DNA of 64,000 bases, from positions 2,976,001 through 3,040,000 of the forward strand of contig NZ_FMIC01000002.1 in the NCBI RefSeq assembly GCF_900091625.1, given 5' to 3'. The notes under the pieces are model-generated. The model had not been told where the DNA came from. It made no database searches and saw nothing but the letters and a program-made list of their open reading frames with translations. This DNA is from Micromonospora peucetia (GTDB taxonomy: Bacteria; Actinomycetota; Actinomycetes; Mycobacteriales; Micromonosporaceae). Made by a program: the position numbers and the translations under genes. Every line of letters starts with the position of its first letter. Positions within the stretch are counted from its first letter, which is position 1. Below, in pieces: positions 26,985 to 35,607 of the stretch.

Positions 26985-27695
26985 ATGTCTACCGTTTCCT
27001 GGATCACCGTGCGGGGGCTGTTCGGGCGTCGCCGGTTCCTGCTGCTGTTGCCGCTGCCCGTGGTGTTGGTGCTGCTCGCCGTCCTCTCCCGCGCGCTCGG
27101 GGTGGATCCGGGCGAGTGGGGCCCGCCGGTGCTGGTCGGCCTCGGCCTGGCCGTGGTGCTCCCGGTGGTCGCCCTGATCGTCGGCACCGGCGTGCTGGGG
27201 GCCGAGATCGACGACGGCACGATCGTGCACGTCCTGACCAAGCCGCTGCCGCGCTGGCAGATCGTGCTGCCCAAGTTGGCCGTGGCCGCCGGCGTCACCG
27301 CCGTCACCGTCGCCGTGCCGCTCTACGTCGCGGGCGTGCTGGCTGATTCCGTACGCCTCGGCCTGGCGCTCGCCGCCGCGTCGGCGGTCGGCGCGCTGGC
27401 GTACTCGGCGCTGTTCGTGGCGCTCAGCCTGGTCACCCGGCGGCCGGTGCTGCTCGGCCTGGTCTATGTGCTGATCTGGGAGGGGCTGCTCGGCAACGTG
27501 GTCAGCGGCACCCAGGTGCTCTCCGTCCAGCAGTACGTGATCACCCTCGCCGACCGGCTCGCCCCCACCGGGCTGCTGGAGACCAGCGTCTCGGTGCCGG
27601 TGGCCGCGGTGATGGCCGCGGTGATCAGCGTAGGGTTCACCGCGCTGGCCATCGACCGGCTCCGTTCGTACAGCGTGGCCGGCGAGACGAGCTGA
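26985..27695 (+). CDS. ABC-2 type transporter permease, second of pair
   Basis: A 236-aa membrane protein with about six helices, 4 nt downstream of the second ATPase. A conserved segment GAEIDDGTIVHVLTKPLPRWQIVLPKL marks the same amphipathic coupling element as in the first permease. It is last in the four-gene operon, followed by a perfect 12-bp hairpin. Confidence 0.88.
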   Translation: MSTVSWITVRGLFGRRRFLLLLPLPVVLVLLAVLSRALGVDPGEWGPPVLVGLGLAVVLPVVALIVGTGVLGAEIDDGTIVHVLTKPLPRWQIVLPKLAVAAGVTAVTVAVPLYVAGVLADSVRLGLALAAASAVGALAYSALFVALSLVTRRPVLLGLVYVLIWEGLLGNVVSGTQVLSVQQYVITLADRLAPTGLLETSVSVPVAAVMAAVISVGFTALAIDRLRSYSVAGETS

Positions 27696-27713
27696 CCTCG
27701 CAGGCCACGGCCG

Positions 27714-27751
27714 TCCGGGCAGCCCGACCCCCGATGGTAGGGCTGCCCGGA
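27714..27751 (+). terminator. Operon terminator overlapping the next start codon
   Basis: A 12-bp perfect stem (27714-27725 with 27740-27751). The right arm contains the TAGGGC -10 element and ends on the A of the next gene's ATG, so stem and promoter overlap. Confidence 0.6.
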
Positions 27752-28437
27752 TGGACCGGGCCGGGCGGCTGGGCGAGGCTGACTGCGTGAGCACGGAGAC
27801 GGGGCTGGTGATGTCGCGGGAGCCCTATCCGGGTGCCGGCCGGCACTGGATGATCAGCCTGGCGGTCGCCGGGCTGGCTGCGGCGGCCACCACGACGGCC
27901 GCCCAGTCCACCGGGCACTTCCACTGGTGGGCGAGTTTCGTGCTGATCCCGGGCGCGCTGATCGCCGCCACCGGCGGGCCGCTGCTGGCCAGGGGCGGCG
28001 GGCGCGCCTTCGCCGGTTACGTGGTCGCCTGCCTCGGCGCGCTGGTGTTCGCGGTCGGGGCGCTGCTGATGTTCGGCGCGTTCGGGCGGGGCTGGCCCCT
28101 GATGGTCATCCTGCCGTGCCTGGCGGTCGCCGGCACCTACCGCTGGCGGCTGGTCCACCCGCTGGCCCGGGGGCTGCACCGGGCCATCGCCCTGCTGGCG
28201 CTGGACGGCGCCCTGCTGCTCGGCGGGACCCTCCAACTGACCCGCGTCGGCCTGGTCGACGTGGGAGGCGCCCCGATGTGGGGCGCCTTCCTGATGCTGG
28301 CCGGGGTGATCGTGCTGGGCAACGCGGTGGAGCTGACCCGGCACCGGATGCCGTACCGCCTCCAGGCCATCACTTTGCTGGCCGGTCCCGCCGTCGTCGC
28401 CTTCCTCCTCGGCCTGCGCCTGCTGCGCGGCTGGTGA
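27751..28437 (+). CDS. Hypothetical membrane protein
   Basis: A 228-aa protein with six predicted membrane helices (for example WMISLAVAGLAAAATTTAA, FAGYVVACLGALVFAVGALL, MWGAFLMLAGVIVLGNAVEL). I do not recognise the family. ATG 27751 fits a leaderless message from TAGGGC at 27738; a GTG at 27787 is an alternative start nearer the first helix. It follows the ABC exporter operon and converges with valS. Confidence 0.7.
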   Translation: MDRAGRLGEADCVSTETGLVMSREPYPGAGRHWMISLAVAGLAAAATTTAAQSTGHFHWWASFVLIPGALIAATGGPLLARGGGRAFAGYVVACLGALVFAVGALLMFGAFGRGWPLMVILPCLAVAGTYRWRLVHPLARGLHRAIALLALDGALLLGGTLQLTRVGLVDVGGAPMWGAFLMLAGVIVLGNAVELTRHRMPYRLQAITLLAGPAVVAFLLGLRLLRGW

Positions 28438-28464
28438 CCCGCCGCCGGCAGCCGGGGCGGCGGG
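28438..28464. terminator. Hairpin between convergent 27751-28437 gene and valS
   Basis: A 9-bp stem CCCGCCGCC/GGCGGCGGG with a self-complementary loop, starting at the base after the stop codon. Confidence 0.55.
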
Positions 28465-28473
28465 TCGGGCGCC

Positions 28474-31089
28474 TCAGAAGGCGCAGGCGATCACGAGTTC
28501 CGGGGTCCGGTCGGGGAGCAGGTCCAGTTTGGCGATGCGGCCGGCGGCCCGGAGGTCGTCGCCGATCACCGTGAGCTGCTCCAGCAGGGCCGCCGGGCCG
28601 AGCGCCTCAGCCAGCGGCACCTCCGCCTTCATCGACAGTTTCCGCTCCGACTTGGCCCGGCGCACCTGGCCGAGCGCGTCGGCGGCCAGCCGCAGCAGCG
28701 CCGGCTCGCCGGCCCCCTGGATCGCCCGGTCCACCTCGTACGTGGTCGGCCAGGGCGCGCGGTGCACCGAGCCGTACCGCCACCACGACCACACCTCCTC
28801 GGTCGCGTACGGCAGCACCGGGGCGAACAGCCGCAGCTGCGCCGAGAGCGCGTTGGCCAGCGCCGCCCGGGCGGAGTCCGCCCCCGGCCCGGAACCGTAG
28901 GCGCGTTCCTTCACCAGCTCGATGTAGTCGTCGCAGAACCGCCAGAAGAAGCCCTCGGCGACCTGCAACGCGGCCGTGTGGTCGTACGCCTCCAGCGCGG
29001 ACGTCGCGGCGGCGACCACGCCGGAGAGTTCGGCGAGCATGGCGCGGTCCAGCGGCTCGGTCGCCGGGGCGCGCAACGCGTCGGCGGCGCCCAGCCCGAG
29101 GGCGAACCTCGACGCGTTCAGCAGCTTGGTGGCCAACCGTCGGCCGACCTTGATCTGGGCCGGGTCGAAGGCGAGATCCATGCCCGGCCTGCCGTTCGCC
29201 GCCCAGTACCGGACCGCGTCGGAGCCGTGCTGCTCCAGCAGGGCCATCGGGGTGACCACGTTCCCCTTGGACTTGGACATCTTCTTCCGGTCGGGGTCGA
29301 GGATCCAGCCGGAGAGCACCGTGTCCCGCCAGGGCAGGACGCCGTGCTCCAGGTGTGAGCGGACCACCGTGGAGAACAGCCAGGTGCGGATGATCTCCTG
29401 CCCCTGCGGGCGCAGGTCCATCGGGAAGACCTGGGCGAACAGCTCCGGGTCGGTCTCCCACCCGCTGGCGATCTGTGGGGTCAGCGACGAGGTGGCCCAG
29501 GTGTCGAGCACGTCCGGGTCGCCGACGAAGCCACCCGGCCGGCCCCGCTGCGACTCCTCGAAACCCGGCGGGGCGTCGCTGGAGGGATCGATCGGCAGCG
29601 CGGACTCCGCCGGCGTGAGAGGGTGGGACCAGTCCGGCTCGCCAGCGTCGTCGAGCCGGTACCAGACCGGCACCGGCACCCCGAAGAAGCGCTGCCGGCT
29701 GACCAGCCAGTCACCGGTCAGGCCGCCCACCCAGTGCGCGTAGCGGTGCCGCATGTGCTCCGGCACCCAGTGCAGCTCCCCGCCCCGGGCCAGCAGTTCG
29801 TCGCGCAGGCCCGCGTCGCGTCCGCCGTTGCGCAGATACCACTGCCGGGTCGAGACGATCTCCAGCGGCCGGTCGCCGCGCTCGTAGAACTTCACCGGGT
29901 GGCTGATCGGCCGCGGCTCGCCGACCAGGTCGCCGGAGTCGGCCAGCAACTCCACCAGCGTCCGCCGGGCACCGTTGACGGTCTGCCCGGCCAGTGCCGC
30001 GTACGGCTGCCCCGGCACGCCGGCCGGCGGCTCGGACAGCATCCGGCCGTCGCGGCCGATCACCACGCGGGTGCTCAGTTGGAGATCCCGCCACCAGGTC
30101 ACGTCGGTCAGGTCGCCGAACGTGCAGACCATCGCGGTGCCGGTGCCCTTGGCCGGGTCCGCCAGCGGGTGCGCCCGCACTGGCACCGGCACCCCGAAGA
30201 CCGGTGTACGCACGGTGTCGCCGACCAGGTCGGCGTACCGCTCGTCGTCGGGGTGGCAGACCAGCGCCACGCAGGCCGGCAGCAGCTCCGGGCGGGTGGT
30301 GTCGACGAGCACCTCGCGCCCGCCCGGCCCGGCGAACCGCAGCCGGTGGTACGCCCCGGGCCGCTCCCGGTCCTCCAGCTCCGCCTGGGCGACGGCGGTG
30401 GCGAAGCCGACGTCCCAGAGCGTCGGGGCCTGCGCCTGGTACGCCTCGCCCCGGGCCAGATTCCGCAGGAACGCCCGCTGCGACGTCGCCCGGGCCACCC
30501 GGCCGATGGTGGTGTACGTCAGCGACCAGTCCACGGAGAGCCCGAGCCGCCGCCAGAGCGCCTCGAAGACCTGCTCGTCGTCGGCGGTCAGCCGCTCGCA
30601 GAGCTCGATGAAGTTGCGCCGGGAGACCGGGGTCGGGTCCCTGCGGGCCGCCTCGCTCACAGGAGTCTCCGGGGCCCGCCGGTCCGGGTCGTACGGCAGC
30701 GTCGGATCGCAGCGCACGCCGTACACGTTCTGCACCCGGCGCTCGGTGGGCAGGCCGTTGTCGTCCCAGCCCATCGGGTAGAAGACGGTCCGACCGCGCA
30801 TCCGCTGGAACCGGGCCACCACGTCGGTGTGCGTGTACGAGAAGACGTGTCCCATGTGCAGTTCGCCGGATACGGTCGGCGGCGGGGTGTCGATCGCGTA
30901 CACGTCGGACCTGCGGCCATTCCGGCTCGGCGCGTCTGACGCCGCGCTGCGACCCGGAACGGTCGGCTTCGCCCGGCCGAACGCGTACGTGCCCTCCTCC
31001 TGCCAACGACGCGCCCAGGTCTCCTCGAGCCCGTCCAGGGTCGGACGCTCGGGGATGCCGGCGCGGGCCGTCCTCTCCGTATCGGTCAT
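28474..31089 (-). CDS. valS: Valyl-tRNA synthetase
   Basis: Charges tRNA-Val. The 871-aa class I synthetase has HMGH (residues 78-81, in [15 protein letters not shown]), [13 protein letters not shown], the editing domain, and KMSKSKGN, then an anticodon-binding domain. It lacks the long C-terminal coiled coil of E. coli ValRS, as in the shorter archaeal-like form. ATG at 31089 is preferred over a GTG twelve codons upstream because TACGAT lies exactly 6 nt before it (leaderless). About 17 residues around [14 protein letters not shown] (48-60) look like an insertion between two conserved blocks. Confidence 0.95.
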   Translation of the reverse strand: MTDTERTARAGIPERPTLDGLEETWARRWQEEGTYAFGRAKPTVPGRSAASDAPSRNGRRSDVYAIDTPPPTVSGELHMGHVFSYTHTDVVARFQRMRGRTVFYPMGWDDNGLPTERRVQNVYGVRCDPTLPYDPDRRAPETPVSEAARRDPTPVSRRNFIELCERLTADDEQVFEALWRRLGLSVDWSLTYTTIGRVARATSQRAFLRNLARGEAYQAQAPTLWDVGFATAVAQAELEDRERPGAYHRLRFAGPGGREVLVDTTRPELLPACVALVCHPDDERYADLVGDTVRTPVFGVPVPVRAHPLADPAKGTGTAMVCTFGDLTDVTWWRDLQLSTRVVIGRDGRMLSEPPAGVPGQPYAALAGQTVNGARRTLVELLADSGDLVGEPRPISHPVKFYERGDRPLEIVSTRQWYLRNGGRDAGLRDELLARGGELHWVPEHMRHRYAHWVGGLTGDWLVSRQRFFGVPVPVWYRLDDAGEPDWSHPLTPAESALPIDPSSDAPPGFEESQRGRPGGFVGDPDVLDTWATSSLTPQIASGWETDPELFAQVFPMDLRPQGQEIIRTWLFSTVVRSHLEHGVLPWRDTVLSGWILDPDRKKMSKSKGNVVTPMALLEQHGSDAVRYWAANGRPGMDLAFDPAQIKVGRRLATKLLNASRFALGLGAADALRAPATEPLDRAMLAELSGVVAAATSALEAYDHTAALQVAEGFFWRFCDDYIELVKERAYGSGPGADSARAALANALSAQLRLFAPVLPYATEEVWSWWRYGSVHRAPWPTTYEVDRAIQGAGEPALLRLAADALGQVRRAKSERKLSMKAEVPLAEALGPAALLEQLTVIGDDLRAAGRIAKLDLLPDRTPELVIACAF

Positions 31090-31095
31090 CCGTCG

Positions 31096-31101
31096 ATCGT
31101 A
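31096..31101 (-). promoter_or_regulatory. -10 of a leaderless valS transcript
   Basis: TACGAT on the minus strand, 6 nt before the ATG at 31089. No ribosome site is seen. Confidence 0.5.
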
Positions 31102-31163
31102 GGCAGCGGCCGACGGCCGGACCACGGGTTAACCGAGTGCGGGAGATCGACCGCCGGCTCCGC

Positions 31164-32747
31164 TCAGCGGGGGACCGGAGCGCTCAGACTCCTGGCGGCC
31201 AGCCGGATCCGCAGCAGATTGCCGGTGCGGGCGTTCGCCCGGTCCAGGATGGTGGAGACCGGGGCGTAGGAGTTCCGCTCGTTCGGGTTCGTGCAGGCGC
31301 CCTGCCCCGGGTCGCCGTGCGAGAGGATGCCGAGCGCCTTGCCGTCGGTCTCGGTGAACAGCGGCCCGCCGCTGTCGCCCGGCCGGGCGCAGATCCGGAC
31401 GTCGATGCCGCCGCTGGTCTTGCCGATGATCTCCCCGCAGCGGGTGCCGGGCAGGTAGCCGGCGCCGGCGCCGGAGTCGACGTACTTCTCGCCGGCCTTC
31501 GGCGTGTACGCCGCGCCGGTCGCGCAGACCACCCAGCCGGTCTGGATGGCGCTCCACGGCACGTGTCCGGTGATCGGCACGTCCCGGCTGCCGGTGGCCC
31601 CGCACCGGGGGTTGTCCGGCACGCACCAGTAGTTGACCAGGCCGGGGGCGGTGGCGCCACCGCTCGGGGACGACCAGCGGGCCGACGCCCCCCGCTGGTA
31701 CGGCATGATCGCGTAGTCGTACGGGTAGGCGTTCTCGGCCAGGCCCGGGTTCGGCGCCTCCACGGTCACCGGCACCTTCGGGCCGAGGAACTGGTGCCAC
31801 GTCCGGTCCACCAACTGGTGCCGCCCCCCGACGACGCAGTGCCCCGCGGTCAGCACGTACGGGCTGCGCCCCGAGACGACGACGGTGAAGCCGGAGGTGC
31901 AGCCGCCCACGGTGCCGTCGTCGCGCGGCACGTCCAGCCGGATGCCGCCGCGCATCGGCGCCTTCGCGCAGTAGCGCGGGTCGCAGGCCTTCTGCACGGC
32001 CGGGTCGGCGATCCGGGCCTGCGCGCGGGCCGGCACCCCGGCCGCGGCGAGCGCTCCGGCCAGCCGGGCGTCGTCCGTGGCGATCCGGTCGCCGGTGAGT
32101 ATGAGCACCTCGTTGGTCTGCTGGTCCACCACCACATCGGTGCCGGCGGCTGCGTCGAGGGCGGTGGCGGTCCGGGCCGCCGCGTCGGTGAGTTCGCGCA
32201 GCGAGTGCCGCACCGGCACCACCCGGACGTGCGCGGCGTCCGGCACGCCGCTGACCGCCGCCGCCACGGGTGCGACGTCGGTGGCGGCGAGGGTGAGGAC
32301 GCCGCCGGCGGCCTGGTCCAGCCACATGCCGCCGTACTCGCGGGGGAACTCCTCGGCGAGCCGTTCGGCGAGCGGGGCCGAGAGTTCCTGCAACGCGAGC
32401 CGCCGGGCCGCCTCGTCCGGGCCGACCCCGTACCGCTCGCGCAGGTAGGAGACGGAGGCGGGGCTGTCCTTGGCGACCGTGGCGGCCGGACGGGCCGGAA
32501 CGGTCACCGGCCGGGGTGCTGTCGTCCCGGGGCTGCCACCGGCGCGACTGCCGGGGCCGGCACCGGAGCTGGGCGGCGGCACCTCTGTCGGGGTGGGGTC
32601 GCCGTCGTCCGTCGACACTCCGGTCCCCGTCGCGGCGGCCGGCGTGCGGTCGCTGCCGCCCAGCGACGGCACCACCGCGACGACCACCCCGGCCACCACA
32701 CATGCGGCGGCCACCCCGGCCACCACGACCCGCCGTCGGATCCGCAC
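31164..32747 (-). CDS. Secreted trypsin-like serine protease (family S1)
   Basis: A 527-aa exported protein. Residues 1-28 form a signal peptide (Arg-rich start, then a hydrophobic run). A Pro/Ser/Thr-rich linker and a pro-region of streptogrisin type (about 95-250) precede the S1 domain. The catalytic triad is His303 (TAGHC), Asp344 (YDYAIM) and Ser459 (GDSGGP). Several Cys pairs suggest disulfides. GTG at 32747 has GGGAGG 7 nt upstream. It is transcribed convergently with nothing and sits 74 nt upstream of valS on the same strand orientation, but no common promoter is needed. Confidence 0.92.
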   Translation of the reverse strand: MRIRRRVVVAGVAAACVVAGVVVAVVPSLGGSDRTPAAATGTGVSTDDGDPTPTEVPPPSSGAGPGSRAGGSPGTTAPRPVTVPARPAATVAKDSPASVSYLRERYGVGPDEAARRLALQELSAPLAERLAEEFPREYGGMWLDQAAGGVLTLAATDVAPVAAAVSGVPDAAHVRVVPVRHSLRELTDAAARTATALDAAAGTDVVVDQQTNEVLILTGDRIATDDARLAGALAAAGVPARAQARIADPAVQKACDPRYCAKAPMRGGIRLDVPRDDGTVGGCTSGFTVVVSGRSPYVLTAGHCVVGGRHQLVDRTWHQFLGPKVPVTVEAPNPGLAENAYPYDYAIMPYQRGASARWSSPSGGATAPGLVNYWCVPDNPRCGATGSRDVPITGHVPWSAIQTGWVVCATGAAYTPKAGEKYVDSGAGAGYLPGTRCGEIIGKTSGGIDVRICARPGDSGGPLFTETDGKALGILSHGDPGQGACTNPNERNSYAPVSTILDRANARTGNLLRIRLAARSLSAPVPR

Positions 32748-32889
32748 CCCGCAACCTCCCCCGTGTCGCCGGTCCTCATCGAACGGTCACCGCACCCGCC
32801 GCCGAAGCGGCCCACGGGCTGCGCCGATGGACGCACGGAGTCTAGGGGAGAAGCGGTTCCGGCGGGTTCCCGTCCGTCCGGGCGGGGCG

Positions 32890-32973
32890 CTACTCGACGA
32901 TCCGGCCGCCGTCGAGCACCAGCACCCGATCGGCCGTCTCCACCGTGGAGAGCCTGCCGTCACCGTCGTTCAT
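32890..32973 (-). pseudogene. C-terminal fragment of an ABC transporter ATPase
   Basis: A 27-codon frame reads MNDGDG then RLSTVETADRVLVLDGGRIVE and stops. This is the H-loop-to-end segment of an exporter-type ATPase (normally AHRLSTV...ADRILVLD.GRI.E). The rest of the gene is missing, and the fragment overlaps the 3' end of ogt by 14 nt. It is most simply a deletion remnant. Confidence 0.7.
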
Positions 32974-33460
32974 GACCGAGGAGCCACTCCTTCACGTCCA
33001 GCCCCCAGCGGTAGCCGCCGAGCGTCCCGTCGGTGCGCAGCACCCGGTGGCAGGGGACGAAGAGGGCGGCGGCGTTGCGGGCGCAGGCCGCGGCGGCGGC
33101 GCGTACGGCGGCGGGGCGGCCGGCCAGCCCGGCGTAGGCGGTGTACGTCACCGGATCGCCCGGTTTCACCTCGCGCAGCACCTGCCAGGCGTGCGCCATG
33201 AACGCGCCCCGGGTGTGCTGCTCCACCGGTACGGCGTCGATCGCGGTCAGCTCGCCGGCCAGGTAGGCGGCCACGGCGGTGCTGACCGGGCCGAGGTCGG
33301 CCCGGTGCCGCAACGGCGCCCTCATGGTCGGGTGCACCAGGGGGAGCAGGCTCTCCGGGTCGCCGGTGAAGCCCGCCGCCCGGACCGCGCCGGCCGGGCC
33401 GACCATGATGCTGAGCGGCCCGGCGGGGGTGTCGATGACGGTGCTGTCGTTCATGCTCAT
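32960..33460 (-). CDS. ogt: Methylated-DNA--protein-cysteine methyltransferase
   Basis: A 166-aa suicide methyltransferase that removes methyl groups from O6-methylguanine. The active-site motif PCHRV is present, preceded by the helix-turn-helix region (GDPVTYTAYAGLAGRPAAVRAAAAA) and followed by GGYRWGLDVKEWLL. In PCHRV the Cys accepts the alkyl group. ATG 33460 overlaps the stop of the ada/alkA gene by 4 nt, so the two alkylation-repair genes are translationally coupled. Its final 14 nt overlap an ABC ATPase remnant. Confidence 0.95.
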   Translation of the reverse strand: MSMNDSTVIDTPAGPLSIMVGPAGAVRAAGFTGDPESLLPLVHPTMRAPLRHRADLGPVSTAVAAYLAGELTAIDAVPVEQHTRGAFMAHAWQVLREVKPGDPVTYTAYAGLAGRPAAVRAAAAACARNAAALFVPCHRVLRTDGTLGGYRWGLDVKEWLLGHERR

Positions 33461-34983
33461 CCTGCTCTCCAGAGTCGGATCACCGCGTACGAGCGCCAGG
33501 GGCGCCAGCGGTCGGCGTACGCGTCGAGGGTCAACGGATCGTCGGGCAGGCCGAGGGTGGCGGCGCCCCGACGTACGGCGAGGTCGGTGGGGAGCATGAC
33601 GTCCGGGTCGCCGAGGGCACGCATCGCCACGTAGCCCGCGGTCCACGGCCCGATCCCGGGCAGCGCCAGCAGCCGCCGGACGGTCTCCTCGCGGTCCCCG
33701 CCCGGGGCCAGGTCGAGCGACCCGTCGGCGACGGCCCGCGCCAGCGTCCGGATCGTCTCCCGCCGCCCCACCGGCATCCCGAACACCTCGTCCGGCACCC
33801 CGAGCACCTCCTCGGCGCCGGGGAACCCGGACAACCAGCCCTCCTCCGCCCCCTCGGCCGGTTGATCAAGAAGTTCGCGTCCTGGGGGAGCGCTTCCGAG
33901 GGCGTAAACCTCTTGATCAACGCTTCCGGGGCCGGAGCGCGTCGGCCGGGAGAGGTGGGTGAGGAGGCGGGTGAGGGTGGTGCGGGCGGAGCGGACGGAG
34001 ACCTGCTGGCCGACGATCGCGCGGACAGCCATCTCGAAGCCGTCGACCGAGCGGGGAAGCCGGATTCCCGGTTCGGCGGCGACCGCCCGGGCCAGCGCCG
34101 GATCGGCGGCGAGGGTGCCGTCGACGGCGGTCGGATCGGCGTCGAGGTCGAGCAGCCGGCGGCAGCGGGCCACCGCCGGGGCGAGGTCGCGCATGTCGGT
34201 CAGCCGCAGCGTCGCCGTGACATGCCCGTCCGCCGGGGTCAGGGCCGCCTCACCTGGGCCGTGCGGCAGCCGCAGCCCCCGCCGGTACGTCCCGTCGCGT
34301 ACCTCCTCGACGCCGGGCAGCGCGCGCAGCGCGAGAAAGTCCAGCAGCGCCTCCGCGTGCAGCGGCGGGCGGTACGCGAGCCGCAACGTGATGGTGCCGG
34401 CGCCACCCGGCGCGGGGCACCGGCGGCGGGCGGTGCGCAGCTCGGACGGGGCGGTGCCGTACACCTCCCGGACCGTGTCGTTGAACTGCCGGACACTGCC
34501 GAACCCGGCGGCGAACGCGATCTCCGCCATGCTCAGCCCGGTGGTCTCGATCAGGGTGCGGGCGGTCTGCGCGCGCTGCGCCCGGGCCAGGGCCAGCGGA
34601 CCGGCGCCCATCTCGGCCCGCAGCATCCGGTGCAGGTGCCGCTCGGTGTAGCCGAGCCGGGCGGCCAGCCCCGGGATGCCGTCCCGGTCGACCACCCCGT
34701 CGGCGATCAGCCGCATCGCCCGGCCGACCACGTCGGCCCGCACGTCCCACTGCGGGGAACCCGGGGCGGCGTCCGGCCGGCAGCGCCGGCAGGCGCGCAG
34801 CCCGGCTGTCTGGGCGGCGGCGGCCGAAGGGAAGAACCGGACGTTCTGCCGCTTCGGCGTCGTCGCCGGACAGGACGGCCGGCAGTAGATCCCGGTCGAC
34901 GTGACGCCCGTGTAGAACCAGCCGTCGAATCGCTGGTCGCGGCTGTCGACCGCCCGGTAGCACCGCTCGAAATCCAACTCCAC
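33457..34983 (-). CDS. Ada-type regulator fused to 3-methyladenine DNA glycosylase (AdaA-AlkA)
   Basis: A 508-aa fusion. Residues 1-75 are the Ada methylphosphotriester domain, with zinc Cys34, Cys38, Cys65 and Cys68 (GIYCRPSC, RACRRC). Residues 85-185 are an AraC-type DNA-binding domain. From about 195 comes the AlkA N-terminal domain, then the HhH-GPD glycosylase (LPGIGPWTAGYVAMRALGDP) with catalytic Asp467 in LPTDLAV. It would sense alkyl damage, activate its own operon and excise alkylated bases; ogt follows by a 4-nt overlap. Residues 354-374 come from a 61-bp palindromic repeat inserted in frame within the glycosylase part. Start GTG 34983. Confidence 0.93.
   Translation of the reverse strand: MELDFERCYRAVDSRDQRFDGWFYTGVTSTGIYCRPSCPATTPKRQNVRFFPSAAAAQTAGLRACRRCRPDAAPGSPQWDVRADVVGRAMRLIADGVVDRDGIPGLAARLGYTERHLHRMLRAEMGAGPLALARAQRAQTARTLIETTGLSMAEIAFAAGFGSVRQFNDTVREVYGTAPSELRTARRRCPAPGGAGTITLRLAYRPPLHAEALLDFLALRALPGVEEVRDGTYRRGLRLPHGPGEAALTPADGHVTATLRLTDMRDLAPAVARCRRLLDLDADPTAVDGTLAADPALARAVAAEPGIRLPRSVDGFEMAVRAIVGQQVSVRSARTTLTRLLTHLSRPTRSGPGSVDQEVYALGSAPPGRELLDQPAEGAEEGWLSGFPGAEEVLGVPDEVFGMPVGRRETIRTLARAVADGSLDLAPGGDREETVRRLLALPGIGPWTAGYVAMRALGDPDVMLPTDLAVRRGAATLGLPDDPLTLDAYADRWRPWRSYAVIRLWRAG
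33861..33921. repeat. 61-bp palindromic repeat inside the ada/alkA gene
   Basis: The arms GTTGATCAAGA (33861-33871) and TCTTGATCAAC (33911-33921) are perfectly complementary, and the inner part pairs imperfectly. It reads in frame through the coding sequence. Confidence 0.85.
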
Positions 34984-35124
34984 GTCACCGATGATGCTCC
35001 TGCTCGGGGCCTCTGGCTCGCGGGAATCGGACCTGGCCGTGCGAGGAGTGGACGGGACGCCGGCGCCGAAAGTGTCGGTTGTGGTCGGTACCGTCCGGCC
35101 ACCAACTCAAGAAGGGGTGCGGTC

Positions 35125-35607
35125 ATGGCGAGCGTGGCGGGGCGGGAAGCGGCGTCGAAACGGGACGGGCACCCTCCGCTGGACGGCGTGGTGGTGCAGG
35201 GCTTCTACGACCGGATGCGGGCGGTCGCCCCGGCTGCCGTCGGCGCGATCGAGCGGGACCGGGCCGGCGATCCGGGGCGGGCGTTCGGCGACACCGCCTG
35301 CGGTCGACTCGTGCGGTCGCTCGACGGCGAGGGCCTCCGCGCGCTGGGCATGTGGGTGCACCACTGGTGCATGCGCTTCTACGACGACGACACCCGGGTG
35401 GCGCTGCGCCTGGTCCGCGAGATCGCCGGCCGGGCCGGGCTGGGCTGGACGGCCGACGAGGTGCGCTGGATGCTCCGCGAGTCATATTCGGCCGGTCCCG
35501 CCGCCGAGGCCCGCTTCACCCTGCCGCTGGCCGCCGCCGGGGAGTTGGCGCCCGGCGCCCTGCGGATCGAGGCGGTCGTCCCCCGCCAGGCCGGGCCCCG
35601 CGACTGA
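35125..35607 (+). CDS. Hypothetical protein, 160 aa
   Basis: A soluble protein with a basic N-terminus, a helical centre (GMWVHHWCMRFYDDDTRVALRLVREIAGRAG) and a beta-like C-terminus. I do not recognise the family. ATG 35125 has GAAGGGG about 8 nt upstream; the open frame extends far upstream only because of GC bias. Its last 92 nt overlap, on the opposite strand, the end of the EamA gene. Divergent from ada/alkA. Confidence 0.65.
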   Translation: MASVAGREAASKRDGHPPLDGVVVQGFYDRMRAVAPAAVGAIERDRAGDPGRAFGDTACGRLVRSLDGEGLRALGMWVHHWCMRFYDDDTRVALRLVREIAGRAGLGWTADEVRWMLRESYSAGPAAEARFTLPLAAAGELAPGALRIEAVVPRQAGPRD

